Assembly: GCA_023422775.1 (NCBI GenBank)
Contig: JAFAGM010000013.1
Coordinates: forward strand, 22,499 to 86,498
DNA from: Pseudomonadota bacterium
GTDB taxonomy: Bacteria > Pseudomonadota > Alphaproteobacteria > Rhizobiales > Xanthobacteraceae
Length of the DNA: 64,000 bases
Reading direction: 5' to 3'
The notes under the pieces are model-generated. The model was not told where the DNA came from. It ran no database searches and worked only from the letters and a program-made list of their open reading frames with translations. Both the position numbers and the translations under genes were made by a program. Below, piece after piece: positions 52,903 through 61,561 of this stretch (position 1 is its first letter; the number at the start of each line of letters is the position of its first letter).

Positions 52903-54591
52903 ATGGCCGGTGAAGATCGCGTCCTCGCAGGCGGCGCCAAATACATCGATTTTCAGACCGATCCGTCGCGCTACCGGCACTGGAAGCTCGCCGTCGAGGG
53001 CGACGTCGCGACGCTGACCATGGACGTCGACGAGAACGCCGGCCTGTTCGAGGGCTATCAGCTCAAGCTGAATTCCTACGACCTCGGCGTCGACATCGAA
53101 CTCGCCGACGCCGTGCAGCGGCTGCGGTTCGAGCATCCCGAGGTGAAGGCGGTGGTGGTGCGCTCCGGCAAGAACCGGGTGTTCTGCGCCGGCGCCAATA
53201 TCCGCATGCTGGCGGGGGCGACGCACGCCCATAAAGTCAACTTCTGCAAGTTCACCAACGAGACCCGCAACGGCCTGGAAGATTCCTCTGACAATTCCGG
53301 GCAGCGCTTCATCACCGTGGTCAACGGCACTGCGGCGGGTGGCGGCTACGAGCTGGCGCTTGCGACCGATCACATCATCCTCGCCGACGACGGCGCCGCC
53401 GCCGTGGCGCTGCCGGAAGTGCCGCTGCTCGCGGTGCTGCCGGGCACCGGCGGCCTGACGCGCGTGGTCGACAAGCGCAAGGTGCGCCGCGACCATGCCG
53501 ACTTCTTCTGCACCATCGAGGAAGGCATCAAGGGCAAGCGCGCGGTCGCGTGGAGGCTGGTCGACGAAATCGCGCCCAACAGCAAGCTCGAGGCCAGGGT
53601 TGCCGAGCGCGCCAAAGAATTCGCCGCAAGCTCGAAGCGCAAGGGCGACGGCAAGGGCATCACGCTGGCACCGCTCGACCGTACCATCGACGATGCCGGT
53701 ATCCGCTACGGTTTCGTCAGCGTCGACATCGATCGCGCGGCGCGGATCGCCACCATCTCGATCAAGGCACCGGAGACGGCGCCTCCTGCCGATATCGACG
53801 GTCTCGTGGCGCAGGGCGCGTCGTTCTGGCCGCTGCAGGTGGCGCGCGAACTCGACGACGCGATCCTTCACCTGCGCATCAACGAACTCGAAATCGCCAT
53901 GCTGGTGTTCAAGAGCCACGGCGATCCCGCCAACATCGTCGCCTGTGATGCCTTCCTCGAAGCCAACAAGGCGCACTGGCTGGTCAACGAGGTCAGGCAT
54001 TACTGGAAGCGGGTGCTCAAGCGTATCGACGTCACCTCGCGCACGCTGGTGACGCTGGTCGAGCCCGGCTCCTGCTTCGCCGGCACCCTGGCCGAACTCG
54101 TGTTCGCCGCCGACCGCTCCTATATGCTGATCGGTTCGCGCCAGGGCGACAACCGCAAGCCGCCGGCGTTGCAGTTGACCGCGATGAATTTCGGCCCCTA
54201 TCCGATGAGCCATGGCCTGACCCGGCTGCAATCGCGCTTCCAGGCCGATCCGTCCGATCTGGAGCGCGCGGAAGCCACCATCGGCACAACTCTGGACGCA
54301 GAAGAGGCCGAGGAACTCGGTCTCGTCACCTTCGCGCTCGACGACATCGATTGGGACGACGAGGTGCGGGTGTTCCTGGAGGAGCGCACGTCATTCTCGC
54401 CCGACGGCCTCACCGGCATGGAAGCGAATCTGCGCTTCGTCGGTCCCGAGACGATGGAATCGAAAATCTTCTCGCGCCTGACGGCTTGGCAGAACTGGAT
54501 CTTCCAGCGCCCCAACGCGGTCGGTGAAGACGGCGCGCTGCGCCGCTACGGCACCGGCCAGAAGGCGCAGTTCGATATGACGCGGGTTTAG
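52903..54591 (+). CDS. boxC: BoxC, 2,3-epoxybenzoyl-CoA dihydrolase
   Basis: The 562-residue protein has the size and sequence of BoxC, a crotonase-superfamily lyase that opens 2,3-epoxybenzoyl-CoA hydrolytically and releases formate. YRHWKLAVEGDVATLTMDVDENAG at the N-terminus, VRSGKNRVFCAGANIRMLAG and VVNGTAAGGGYELALATDHIILADDGAAAVALPEVPLLAVLPGTGGL are crotonase-fold segments. A second crotonase-like half follows. The start at 52903 lies downstream of TGCA repeats. boxB follows after a repeat. Confidence 0.95.
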   Translation: MAGEDRVLAGGAKYIDFQTDPSRYRHWKLAVEGDVATLTMDVDENAGLFEGYQLKLNSYDLGVDIELADAVQRLRFEHPEVKAVVVRSGKNRVFCAGANIRMLAGATHAHKVNFCKFTNETRNGLEDSSDNSGQRFITVVNGTAAGGGYELALATDHIILADDGAAAVALPEVPLLAVLPGTGGLTRVVDKRKVRRDHADFFCTIEEGIKGKRAVAWRLVDEIAPNSKLEARVAERAKEFAASSKRKGDGKGITLAPLDRTIDDAGIRYGFVSVDIDRAARIATISIKAPETAPPADIDGLVAQGASFWPLQVARELDDAILHLRINELEIAMLVFKSHGDPANIVACDAFLEANKAHWLVNEVRHYWKRVLKRIDVTSRTLVTLVEPGSCFAGTLAELVFAADRSYMLIGSRQGDNRKPPALQLTAMNFGPYPMSHGLTRLQSRFQADPSDLERAEATIGTTLDAEEAEELGLVTFALDDIDWDDEVRVFLEERTSFSPDGLTGMEANLRFVGPETMESKIFSRLTAWQNWIFQRPNAVGEDGALRRYGTGQKAQFDMTRV

Positions 54592-54602
54592 AAATTTCGT
54601 TG

Positions 54603-54691
54603 CGTCATGGCCGGGCTTGTCCCGGCCATCCACGTCTTTCTTTGTTGATGCAGCAAAGACGTGGATGCCCGGCACAAGGCCGGGCATGACG
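54603..54691. repeat. Inverted repeat between boxC and boxB
   Basis: GCGTCATGGCCGGGCTTGTC and GCACAAGGCCGGGCATGACG are the outer arms, and CATCCACGTCTTT / AAAGACGTGGATG the inner arms. It lies inside the boxCB transcript and shares its end type with 3558-3623. Confidence 0.85.
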
Positions 54692-54716
54692 GAAAGTTTG
54701 CCCCAAGGAGGCCATC

Positions 54717-56162
54717 ATGAACTTCATGAACGTCGACTACTCCACCAAGATTCCCAACAACGTGAATCTCAGCGAAGACCGCCAGGTGCTGAAGGCGCTG
54801 GAGGGCTGGCATCCCGGCTACATGGACTGGTGGGGCGACATGGGACCGGAAGGCTTTCAGCAGTCGCTGGTCTATCTGCGCACCGCCTATTCGGTCGATC
54901 CGCGCGGCTGGGCCAAGTTCGACTATGTGAAGATGCCTGAATATCGTTGGGGCATCCTGCTGGCGCCGCAGGAGGAGAACCGCGTCATTCCCTTCGGCGA
55001 GAATTACGGCAAACCGGCCTGGCAGGAAGTCCCGGGCGAACACCGCGCCACGCTGCGCCGCCTGATCGTGATCCAGGGCGACACCGAGCCTGCGTCCGTC
55101 GAGCAGCAGCGCCATCTCGGCAAGACCGCGCCCTCGCTCTACGATCTGCGCAACCTGTTCCAGGTCAATGTCGAGGAAGGCCGCCATCTCTGGGCGATGG
55201 TCTATCTCCTGCAGAAATATTTCGGCCGCGACGGCCGCGAGGAGGCGGATGATCTGCTGCGCCGCCGCTCCGGCGACGCCGACAGCCCACGCATGCTCGG
55301 TGCCTTCAACGAAGCGACGCCGGACTGGCTGTCGTTCTTCATGTTCACCTACTTCACCGACCGCGACGGCAAGATGCAGTTGCACTCGCTGGCGCAATCC
55401 GGCTTCGATCCGCTGTCGCGCACCTGCCGCTTCATGCTGACCGAAGAGGCGCATCACATGTTCGTCGGCGAGACCGGCATCAGCCGCGTCGTGCAGCGGA
55501 CCTGCGAGGCGATGAAGGAAGCCGGCATCACCGATCCCACCGATATCGCCAAAGTGCGCGCGCTCGGCGTCATCGACCTGCCGACCATCCAGAAGAAGCT
55601 GCATCTGCACTATTCGCTGTCGCTCGATTTGTTCGGCTCGGAGGTCTCGACCAACGCCGCCAACGCCTTCAATGCCGGCATCAAGGGCCGCTACCGCGAA
55701 ACCCAGATCGACGACGACCATCAGCTCAAGAACTCGACCTATCCGGTGCTCAAGCTGGTCGATGGCGTGATCAAGCGCGTCGACGAGCCGGCGCTCACCG
55801 CGCTCAACATGCGGCTGCGCGACGATTACACGCAGGACTGCGTCAAGGGCATGCTGCGGTGGAACAAGGTGATCTCGACCGCCGGCTACCAGTACAAGCT
55901 GACGCTGCCGAACGTCGCCTTCCACCGCCAGATCGGCGAGTTCAAGGACGTGCACGCGACGCCCGAGGGCGTCCTGATCGACGACGCCACCTGGAATGCG
56001 CGCAAGAGCGAGTGGCTGCCGTCAACCGACGACGGCGACTTCATCGCCTCGCTGATGAAGCCGGTCACCGAAGCCGGCGCCTATGCCGGCTGGATCTCGC
56101 CGCCGAAGGTCGGCATCGACAACAAGCCCGGCGATTTCGAGTACGTGAAGATCGAGACGTGA
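54717..56162 (+). CDS. boxB: BoxB, benzoyl-CoA 2,3-epoxidase subunit
   Basis: The 481-residue protein is the di-iron oxygenase of the aerobic benzoyl-CoA pathway. Two ExxH motifs for the iron pair are visible: VEEGRHLW near residue 153 and TEEAHHMF near residue 243. It adds one oxygen atom to the ring of benzoyl-CoA to give the 2,3-epoxide, using electrons from the BoxA reductase. No boxA gene is in the window. AAGGAGG precedes the ATG. boxC lies upstream; an SDR gene lies downstream on the opposite strand. Confidence 0.96.
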   Translation: MNFMNVDYSTKIPNNVNLSEDRQVLKALEGWHPGYMDWWGDMGPEGFQQSLVYLRTAYSVDPRGWAKFDYVKMPEYRWGILLAPQEENRVIPFGENYGKPAWQEVPGEHRATLRRLIVIQGDTEPASVEQQRHLGKTAPSLYDLRNLFQVNVEEGRHLWAMVYLLQKYFGRDGREEADDLLRRRSGDADSPRMLGAFNEATPDWLSFFMFTYFTDRDGKMQLHSLAQSGFDPLSRTCRFMLTEEAHHMFVGETGISRVVQRTCEAMKEAGITDPTDIAKVRALGVIDLPTIQKKLHLHYSLSLDLFGSEVSTNAANAFNAGIKGRYRETQIDDDHQLKNSTYPVLKLVDGVIKRVDEPALTALNMRLRDDYTQDCVKGMLRWNKVISTAGYQYKLTLPNVAFHRQIGEFKDVHATPEGVLIDDATWNARKSEWLPSTDDGDFIASLMKPVTEAGAYAGWISPPKVGIDNKPGDFEYVKIET

Positions 56163-56191
56163 GGACGCCCAGCTCGCGCCTTCAATGCAAA

Positions 56192-56311
56192 CTGTCTTCA
56201 CCCGCGAAAGCGGGTGATCCAGTAAACGCCAACGTTAATTGCAGAAACGCCGCGGTCAACCAAATGAGGCCGCGGCGTACTGGATACCCCGCCTTCGCGG
56301 GGCATGACGAC
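56192..56311. repeat. Inverted-repeat pair between boxB and the SDR gene
   Basis: Two hairpins (CACCCGCGAAAGCGGGTGA and CCCCGCCTTCGCGGGGCATG), with ACGCCGCGGTC / GGCCGCGGCGT between them. It is related to 8811-8914 and 28119-28200 and lies between convergent genes. Confidence 0.85.
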
Positions 56312-56331
56312 GGCAGGAGTTTCGCGCGCCT

Positions 56332-57132
56332 CTACCCCGAAATCTCCAGCCCGGCATTCGCATACACCACGCCGCCATCGACCGCGATAGTGTTGCCGAC
56401 GACGTAGTCGCCGGCGCGCGAGGCGAGATAGATCGCAATGCCTGCCATGTCCTCGTCGGTTCCGATGCGTCGCGATGGAATGCGATTGGCGAGTTCGTCC
56501 GACTTGTCGCGCGCGGCGCGGTTCATGTCGGACGCGAACGCGCCCGGTGCGATCGCGGTGACGTTGATATTGTCCTTGATCAGTTTCGTCGCCATGCGCC
56601 GCGTCAGATGGATCACGGCCGCCTTGCTCGCGCCGTAGGAATAGGTCTCGCCCGGGTTGACGAAGATGCCGTCGATCGAGGCGATGTTGATCACCTTGGC
56701 GGGCCGCTCGCGGCTCGCTGCCGCACGTAGCGGCTTTGCCAGCGCCTTGGTCAGGAAGAACACCGACTTGACGTTGAGGTCCATCACCTTGTCCCAGCCG
56801 TTCTCCGGGAATTCGTCGAACTCCGCGCCCCATGCAGCTCCGGCATTGTTGACGAGGATGTCGAGCTTCGGCTCCCGCTTGATGAGTTCGGCGGCGAGCT
56901 TGTCGCAGCCCTCGACCGTCGAAATGTCGATCGGCAGCGCGATGCACTCGCCGTCATAGGCAGCCGAGAGTTCCTTCGCGGTGGCCTCACAGGGGCCGGC
57001 CTTGCGCGCCGTGATGTAGACCTTCGCCGCGCCCTGCGCGAGAAATCCGGCGGCGATCATCTTGCCGATGCCGCGCGATCCGCCCGTCACCACGGCGACC
57101 CGGCCCTTCAGCGAAAACAGATCCTTGAACAT
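56332..57132 (-). CDS. Short-chain dehydrogenase/reductase
   Basis: The 266-residue protein has the classical SDR features: cofactor motif TGGSRGIGK near residue 15, NNAGAAWG near residue 90, catalytic Ser of NIASIDG and the YSYGASKAA active-site Tyr-X3-Lys, then AIAPGAFASDMN. The ARKAGPCEAT loop after strand two suggests NADP(H). The start at 57132 has a GGAGGAG site. The substrate is unknown. Its location next to boxB may be incidental since the genes are convergent. Confidence 0.9.
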   Translation of the reverse strand: MFKDLFSLKGRVAVVTGGSRGIGKMIAAGFLAQGAAKVYITARKAGPCEATAKELSAAYDGECIALPIDISTVEGCDKLAAELIKREPKLDILVNNAGAAWGAEFDEFPENGWDKVMDLNVKSVFFLTKALAKPLRAAASRERPAKVINIASIDGIFVNPGETYSYGASKAAVIHLTRRMATKLIKDNINVTAIAPGAFASDMNRAARDKSDELANRIPSRRIGTDEDMAGIAIYLASRAGDYVVGNTIAVDGGVVYANAGLEISG

Positions 57133-57200
57133 GCGCTCCTCCATTGCTTTGCCCGAGGTTTTGGGCGGGGGCGCGGTGCGAGTCAAGGACGCCAGTTGTT

Positions 57201-57226
57201 GTCGTCCCTGCGTTCGCAGGGACGAC
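57201..57226. repeat. Perfect 12-bp hairpin
   Basis: GTCGTCCCTGCG and CGCAGGGACGAC are exact inverted copies with a two-base centre, between the deacetylase and SDR genes on the same strand. It may act as a terminator, but has no T run. Confidence 0.6.
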
Positions 57227-57238
57227 TCGTGGAGAAAT

Positions 57239-58297
57239 TCAGGCCGCGTCGATGCGGCGAAAGCCGTTCCACACTGCGGTGGCGGTGCCGGAGGTCAGGA
57301 CCGGGATCATGCGCGCGTCCTGGTAGTTGCCGTTGAGGGAGACGCGCTGCAGTGCCGTCAGGTGATCGGCGCTTTCTGGAAAGAGCATGCCCGGCCGCGT
57401 CGTCACCGCCGTCTTGAAGCCGGCCGCCTTCGCCAGCCCGAACTCGCGCGGGCCGGCGGCGATCCGGTCGCCATAGGGATAGGCGAGGTGGTGCACCGGC
57501 CGCTGCAGCGCAGCCTCGATACGGGCGCGGCTTTCGGTCAGTTCGAACGAAGCGGTCTCTTTGCTTTGTCTCGCCAGATTGCAATGCGTGATCGTATGTG
57601 CGCCGACGGTCACCAGCGGATCGTTGGCAAACGCCTTCAGTTCGTCCCAGGACATGCAGAAGTCGCGGGTCAGCGTGGTCTCGTCGACGCCATGGCGTGA
57701 ACACAGCGCGGAAACTTCGCGCTGCAGGTCGTGCTCATCCGGCAGGGTGCGCAGCCATTCGTGGACCCGGTCGAAGGCGGCCTGCCTGGCTGCCGGCGTC
57801 GAGGTATCGAGGCTGGTCGGCACGCCGCCGATCGGGACCTCGATCGAGGAGGCCTTGTCGATGACCCGCTCGAGCCCGATCCACCACAGCCGTCCGGTGC
57901 CTTCGGCGAAATCGCTCGCGACATAGACGGTGAGGGGCGCGTCAAATTCACGCATGACAGGCAATGCGAAATCGCGGTTGTCGCGGTAGCCGTCGTCGAG
58001 GGTGAAGCAGGCGAAGCGCCGTTCGAAATTGCGCTCGGAGAGTCTCCGATGAACCTCGTCCATGGTGACGAGATCGACGTCGAGGGCGCGAAGATGCGCC
58101 AGCACGGCGCGCAAGAATTCCGGCTCAACCTCCAGATGATGGTTCGGCTGAAACTCGCCTTCACGCCGGGGGCGCACATGGTGCAGCATGAAGATGGCGC
58201 CGACGCCTGCGAAGATTGGTCGCAGCAGGAAATGCGCGCCGGAAAAATAAAGCGCCTCCAGTCCGGCACGAATAACGGTGTTGCGGAGCAGTTTCAT
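57239..58297 (-). CDS. Polysaccharide deacetylase family protein
   Basis: The 352-residue protein carries a NodB-type deacetylase domain: ACFTLDDGYRDNRDFALPVM (TLDDG with the catalytic and metal Asp) near residue 95. The metal-binding His residues lie in TVGAHTITHCNLA near residue 245, and HHLAYPYGDR follows. An N-terminal hydrophobic segment (FAGVGAIFMLHHVRP) precedes. It is likely to remove acetyl groups from a surface polysaccharide. The start at 58297 was chosen because the open frame beyond it is antisense to the OmpA gene. Confidence 0.87.
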   Translation of the reverse strand: MKLLRNTVIRAGLEALYFSGAHFLLRPIFAGVGAIFMLHHVRPRREGEFQPNHHLEVEPEFLRAVLAHLRALDVDLVTMDEVHRRLSERNFERRFACFTLDDGYRDNRDFALPVMREFDAPLTVYVASDFAEGTGRLWWIGLERVIDKASSIEVPIGGVPTSLDTSTPAARQAAFDRVHEWLRTLPDEHDLQREVSALCSRHGVDETTLTRDFCMSWDELKAFANDPLVTVGAHTITHCNLARQSKETASFELTESRARIEAALQRPVHHLAYPYGDRIAAGPREFGLAKAAGFKTAVTTRPGMLFPESADHLTALQRVSLNGNYQDARMIPVLTSGTATAVWNGFRRIDAA

Positions 58298-58465
58298 TGA
58301 CGTGCGCGGCGACCCTGTTGCATTGCCTGCGGAAACTAGCGGCAGACCGCTGAAGAAACTGTTAGCCGGACAAATATCCGTGGCGTTCCATTCCCGTGTC
58401 ATTTCGGGTTTGACAGCCCCGCAAGGGTTTGTTTTCTCTCTGTTTCGGACCCCGCGAGACTTCGA

Positions 58466-59860
58466 ATGCACGGACTTTTCAGGTGGAGTAGAAAATGGTG
58501 GCCGGGCGTCATTCCTCTGGTCATCTTCTGGGCCATCGCTGCCTGGACCAGCACTGAGCCCCTGGAAGCCGATCTGGCGCAGCGTTCGACGGCAGCGCTC
58601 AAGGACACCATCCTCGATAAACGGCGAATCTCGGTTGCCGGCCGCGACGTGACGTTTGCGGCCGAGGCGTTTTCGGAAGAAGGCCGCGCCGGAGCGGTGG
58701 CGTCGGTCGAAGCCGTGCCCGGTGTGCGGCTGGTCAACGACGAGACCCGCCTCGTTCCCGAAGCCAAGCCGTTTGTCTGGTCGGCCGAACGCGACGTCGT
58801 GCGGGTGACGCTGTCGGGCAGTTCGCCGCTGCCTGCGAGCAAGGGCAGGCTGCTGGAGGCGGCGCGCGCCAAATTTGGCGGCGTCGAGGTCGTCGACAGG
58901 ACGACGCTGGCGCGCGGCGCGCCGCCGCGCTTCGATGCCGCCGCGTTGCTGCTGCTCGACCAGATCGCCAGGCTGAAGGACGGCAAGATCACGCTGTCGG
59001 ACACCAAGGTCAGCCTGTCCGGCATGGCGCGCGAACTTGGCGGCAGGGAAGCCATTGCCGCCGCGCTGAAAAATCTTCCAGAGGGCTATTCGGTCGCCGC
59101 CAACGACGTCAAGGCGCCGCCCTACATCTTCCAAGCCTACAAGGATCCGGTCGCGGTGACGGTGACGCTGACGGGCAACGTGCCCGACGCCAATGTCCAT
59201 AGCGCGCTGGCGGCGGCGGCGGGACGCAAGTTCTTCAGGGAAAAGGTGGTCGACAATCTCAAGCCCAGCGTCGGTGCGCCGGCGGGCTTTGCCAGCGCGG
59301 TGGTGCCTGCGCTTGGCGCGCTGTCGCGGCTGTCGACCGGTACGCTGGTCGTCTCGGACCGGGAAGTGAAGCTGTCGGGCGACGCGCTCTATGAGGCTGC
59401 CGCCGTTCAGATCCGCGCCGGCCTCGGCAAGGACTTTCCCCAGGGCTGGCAGTTCAAGCCGGAAATCTCGGTCAAACCACCCGCGGCGCCGGTGGATGCC
59501 ACGGTCTGCCAGCAATTATTTGCCGATCTGCTCGGCAAGGCCAGGATCCGCTTCGAATCCGGCAGGGCCGACATCGTTGCGGATTCTGCGGGCCTGCTCG
59601 ACCGCCTGATCGAAACCGCGTTGCGGTGTCCGAACGCCAATATCGAGATCGCCGGACATACCGACAGCGATGGCGACGACGCGGCCAATCAGGAATTGTC
59701 CGAGAGGCGCGCCAAGGCGGTCGCCGACTATCTGGTCAAGGCCGGACTGCCGGCGACCCGGTTCAGCGCGGTCGGCTACGGCGAGACGCAGCCGGTCGCG
59801 AGCAACGACTCCGACGAGGGCAAGGCGCAGAACCGCCGCATCGATTTCGTGGTGAAATAG
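58466..59860 (+). CDS. BON and OmpA domain protein
   Basis: The 464-residue protein has one N-terminal membrane segment (WWPGVIPLVIFWAIAAWTS). Repeated BON-like modules follow (for example DLAQRSTAALKDTILDKRRISVAGRDVTFAAEA and GREAIAAALKNLPEGYSVAANDVK), then a C-terminal OmpA peptidoglycan-binding domain (IEIAGHTDSDGDDAANQELSERRAKAVADYLVKAGL near residues 393-430). This resembles ArfA-like envelope proteins. It is followed after one base by a small membrane protein gene. Confidence 0.85.
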   Translation: MHGLFRWSRKWWPGVIPLVIFWAIAAWTSTEPLEADLAQRSTAALKDTILDKRRISVAGRDVTFAAEAFSEEGRAGAVASVEAVPGVRLVNDETRLVPEAKPFVWSAERDVVRVTLSGSSPLPASKGRLLEAARAKFGGVEVVDRTTLARGAPPRFDAAALLLLDQIARLKDGKITLSDTKVSLSGMARELGGREAIAAALKNLPEGYSVAANDVKAPPYIFQAYKDPVAVTVTLTGNVPDANVHSALAAAAGRKFFREKVVDNLKPSVGAPAGFASAVVPALGALSRLSTGTLVVSDREVKLSGDALYEAAAVQIRAGLGKDFPQGWQFKPEISVKPPAAPVDATVCQQLFADLLGKARIRFESGRADIVADSAGLLDRLIETALRCPNANIEIAGHTDSDGDDAANQELSERRAKAVADYLVKAGLPATRFSAVGYGETQPVASNDSDEGKAQNRRIDFVVK

Positions 59861-59861
59861 C

Positions 59862-60158
59862 ATGGCCAGTCTCACGACATTCTACTGGGGCTGGCTGCTG
59901 GCATCGCTGCTGCTCGGTTTTGCCATGGGCTGGATATCCGTGGTTCAGCACGGCGACGGCGTATCGAGGAAATTGCAGGGGTGGCTGTTGGCGCTGGCGG
60001 CGGCGGTCGTGGCGGCCGCGGTCGCGCGCGTCGTACCCGGCCGCTTCGGCTACTGGCTCGACCTCGGCCTGATCATGTTCGCACTTTATCTCTGCGGTTG
60101 TGCGGTTGGATCGTGGCTGCGGGCCTGGGTGGTTTCGCGCAGCACGCCGGTAGCATGA
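59862..60158 (+). CDS. Small membrane protein, operon partner of the OmpA protein
   Basis: The 98-residue protein has three hydrophobic segments (YWGWLLASLLLGFAMGWI, GWLLALAAAVVAAAVARVV, LDLGLIMFALYLCGCAVGSWL). It begins one base after the stop of the BON/OmpA gene, so it is surely translated with it. No family was recognised; it may help place or assemble the OmpA protein. Confidence 0.75.
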   Translation: MASLTTFYWGWLLASLLLGFAMGWISVVQHGDGVSRKLQGWLLALAAAVVAAAVARVVPGRFGYWLDLGLIMFALYLCGCAVGSWLRAWVVSRSTPVA

Positions 60159-60436
60159 TCGCATCCATGGCCCTGTCAGCGCGCACCTTCCGTGATCACG
60201 GGTTCGTGGCTGGTTTGTCGGCCGGTCCCCGAGGCCCCGGAACTGGTGCGGGTGCGCGGGTTTGCAGCAAAACGGTACTCCCGCTGTCATCTAATAGGTT
60301 GAAGAAGCGCGTTTTATTGTCGTCAGGCGAATTCCACTCCGGCTCAAAACGCGCTACCAGAGGAGCCAGGGAGCAGGGTGGCGTTGGCGGGGTTCGTACC
60401 GATGCCGTCGCTGTCGGATCGCATTTCGAGGTCTAG

Positions 60437-61492
60437 ATGCTGGAAGCAATACGCAGGGCGATCTCGTTTCTGCGCCAGAAGCAGGTCCTGCATAAGCTCG
60501 GGGTTGTGATCAGTGTCACGGTCATCGCCGTCGCCTGTTACGTGCTGTATCACATGCTCCGCGGCATCGACTCCGATGAGGTGATCGATGCCATCAAGAG
60601 CACCGAGCCGCGCCAGATCGCGCTGGCGGCCCTTTTCGTGGCGGCGGGCTATTTCACGCTGACCTTCTATGACTGGTTCGCGGTCCGCACCATCGGCTAC
60701 CGTCACATTCCCTACCGGATCAACGCACTGGCGGCCTTCACGTCCTATTCGATCGGCCACAATGTCGGCGCCAGCGTTTTCACCGGCGGCGCCGTGCGCT
60801 ACCGGATCTATTCGGCCTGGGACCTGAACGCGATCGATGTCGCCAAGATATGCTTCCTCGCCGGGCTGACCTTCTGGCTCGGTAACGCCGCGGTTCTGGG
60901 ATTGGGCATCGCCTATCATCCGGAAGCCGCCGCCTCGATCGATCAATTGCCGCCGTGGCTCAACCGTGTGTTTGCGTTCGGGATCATTATCGGGCTGATC
61001 GGATACGTAGTCTGGGTCTGGGTCCAGCCGCGCAGCGTCGGGCGCGGGCCCTGGAGCGTCAAGCTGCCGGGCGGCCCGCTGACGCTGCTGCAGATCGCCA
61101 TCGGCATCATCGACCTCGGCTTTTGCGCGCTGGCGATGTACGTGCTGGTGCCGGACGAGCCCAATCTGGGCTTCGTCGTCGTCGCGGTCATTTTCGTCTC
61201 GGCGACGCTATTGGGCTTCGCCAGCCACTCGCCCGGCGGGCTTGGCGTGTTCGACGCCGCCATGCTGGTGGGCCTGTGGCAGATGGACCGGGAAGAACTG
61301 CTGGCGGGGATGCTGCTGTTCCGGCTCCTCTATTATATTGCGCCCTTTGTCATATCTGTAATCTTGCTGACGCTTCGGGAAATTATCCTCGGCGCGCGAA
61401 TCAAGCGCCAGCGCCGGTCTAAGCCCGGTTCTGACGCCGAGCCAAGACACGAGGCAGTCTATGTGCGCGAGCGTGGAGACACCGGCGCCTGA
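60437..61492 (+). CDS. YbhN/UPF0104 family membrane protein
   Basis: The 351-residue protein has about eight membrane segments and the features of the lysylphosphatidylglycerol-synthetase-like flippase superfamily: FYDWFAVRTIGYRHIPYRINALAAFTSYSIGHNVGASVFTGGAVRYRIYSAWDL near residue 75, and ATLLGFASHSPGGLGVFDAAMLVGL near residue 255. It probably moves or handles lipids. A 10-bp inverted pair (60306-60315 AGCGCGTTTT / 60346-60355) lies upstream. Substrate unknown. Confidence 0.85.
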   Translation: MLEAIRRAISFLRQKQVLHKLGVVISVTVIAVACYVLYHMLRGIDSDEVIDAIKSTEPRQIALAALFVAAGYFTLTFYDWFAVRTIGYRHIPYRINALAAFTSYSIGHNVGASVFTGGAVRYRIYSAWDLNAIDVAKICFLAGLTFWLGNAAVLGLGIAYHPEAAASIDQLPPWLNRVFAFGIIIGLIGYVVWVWVQPRSVGRGPWSVKLPGGPLTLLQIAIGIIDLGFCALAMYVLVPDEPNLGFVVVAVIFVSATLLGFASHSPGGLGVFDAAMLVGLWQMDREELLAGMLLFRLLYYIAPFVISVILLTLREIILGARIKRQRRSKPGSDAEPRHEAVYVRERGDTGA

Positions 61493-61561
61493 CGACACGC
61501 CTCCGAGGTGTTCCAGCGCAGCGAGGAAGCACCCGTTAAACCGAGGGAAGAAGCCGGCGCG

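Noticed and set aside
52873..54231. A 452-codon minus-strand open frame over boxC
   Set aside because: It is the antisense shadow of boxC, with low-complexity His/Gln/Arg-rich sequence and no domain.
54588..55955. A 455-codon minus-strand open frame over boxB
   Set aside because: It is antisense to boxB, with no recognisable protein features.
58298..59515. N-terminal extension of the deacetylase gene
   Set aside because: The extension is antisense to the BON/OmpA gene and is Arg/Gln-rich; the deacetylase domain starts well after 58297.
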